A DNA stretch of 64,000 bases from CAVWZH01 sp963765285 (GTDB lineage: Bacteria; Acidobacteriota; Terriglobia; Terriglobales; Acidobacteriaceae). Positions 63,667-64,000 of the stretch are shown one piece after another. The notes beneath the pieces were generated by a model. The model was not told where the DNA came from, did no database searches, and was given only the letters and a program-made list of their open reading frames with translations. The stretch covers positions 248,001 to 312,000 of the forward strand of contig CAVXVR010000002.1 in NCBI GenBank assembly GCA_963765285.1, given 5' to 3'. Numbering within the stretch: the first letter of the stretch is position 1; each line of letters opens with the position of its first letter. The position numbers and the translations under genes were made by a program.

Positions 63667-64000
63667 CCGCCACCTCCGGTTCCGGGATGTGCTCGTAGTT
63701 GTAGGCTTCGAAATTCACCACGGGAGTCTCTTCGAAATTGAAGGTCGGCGGCGGAGATGATGTTTGCCATTCCAGTCCGGCGGCATTCCATGGATTGTCG
63801 GGAGCGGGTTTGCCGTAGCGCATCGACCAGAGGAAATAAACCATGGGCAGGAGATAGCCGATCCCCAGTACCGTGGCGCCCGCGGTCGAAAGCACGTTCA
63901 GCACCTGGAACTCGGACGGATACTGCCAATAGCGGCGTGGCATGCCGACGTATCCCAGAACAAATTGCGGGAAGAAGGTGAGGTTGAAGCCGACGAAAAC
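63656..64000 (-). CDS. ctaD: Cytochrome c oxidase subunit I, C-terminal part (cut by window edge)
   Basis: The last 114 codons of a haem-copper oxidase subunit I, open to the right edge. FVGFNLTFFPQFVLGYVGMPRRYWQYP is the helix XI-XII region (given as two blocks), followed by STAGATVLGIGYLLPMVYFLWSMRYG and the polar tail PWNAAGLEWQTSSPPPTFNFEE that closes the subunit. The active site lies beyond the window. The overlap with subunit III indicates coupling. Confidence 0.95.
   Translation of the reverse strand, partial: VFVGFNLTFFPQFVLGYVGMPRRYWQYPSEFQVLNVLSTAGATVLGIGYLLPMVYFLWSMRYGKPAPDNPWNAAGLEWQTSSPPPTFNFEETPVVNFEAYNYEHIPEPEVAVEQ

Overview
The window is a GC-rich bacterial chromosome segment, most likely from an acidobacterium (Acidobacteriota, probably Terriglobia/Gp1). 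This rests on the 16S rRNA sequence, a complete rRNA operon with a strong anti-Shine-Dalgarno, gene families frequent in that group (paired amidohydrolases, NapH-like Fe-S/DUF362/aldo-keto reductase cluster, YbbR-CdaA-GlmM) and many short interspersed repeats. No phage or plasmid backbone is visible. Most of the left 39 kb and right 14 kb is ordinary housekeeping and metabolic coding sequence.

Layout. 1-11 kb: a cut GAF-GAF-GGDEF diguanylate cyclase, recG, a DUF4239 membrane protein, selA (frameshifted), acpS, a frameshift-ridden membrane spermidine-synthase-like gene, an MlaD-type lipid-transport protein and lipA. 11-19 kb: PilZ protein, fabF with two tandem acyl carrier protein genes, two paralogous secreted amidohydrolases (one without its metal ligands), dtd, folP, DUF488 and a lipoprotein cytochrome c. 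19.7-22.2 kb: cobalamin riboswitch and the TonB-dependent receptor it controls. 22-31 kb: class II aldolase, queA, cysteine dioxygenase, polA, glmM-cdaR-cdaA. 31-36 kb: a co-directional redox cluster (polyferredoxin membrane protein, DUF362, a YIDGGAD-motif secreted protein, Fe-S aldo-keto reductase). 36-41 kb: xseA, small membrane proteins, VKOR, bicupin, an I-Ssp6803I-like PD-(D/E)XK nuclease and a RAYT transposase sitting among its REP elements.

41.5-49.8 kb: rRNA operon 16S-tRNAIle(GAU)-tRNAAla(UGC)-23S-5S. The 23S gene is about 0.8 kb longer than usual because it carries two insertions: a roughly 235-nt intervening sequence in helix 25 and a 540-nt group I intron exactly at the I-CeuI site (between E. 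coli positions near 1930). The intron has a matching internal guide sequence, P, R and S elements and a terminal G, and carries no homing endonuclease gene. Downstream lies a degraded gene and then a second, truncated 5S copy broken by an insertion but still followed by a terminator. Interspersed repeats form long complementary arms around 23S.

49.8-64 kb: a methyltransferase, VapBC, a membrane protein, a small HTH protein, glutamine synthetase, aldo-keto reductase, YceI, TPR protein, a possible RMD1-like protein, a large FAD/Fe-S oxidoreductase, a duplicated-repeat small protein with a natural His6 run, and the cytochrome c oxidase genes (IV, III, 3' part of I) at the right edge.

At least five genes (selA, the spermidine-synthase-like gene, queA, the YIDGGAD-motif gene, xseA) are split by single-base indels, several in short homopolymers, which suggests assembly errors more than real decay; these genes are therefore given as full-length reconstructed spans.
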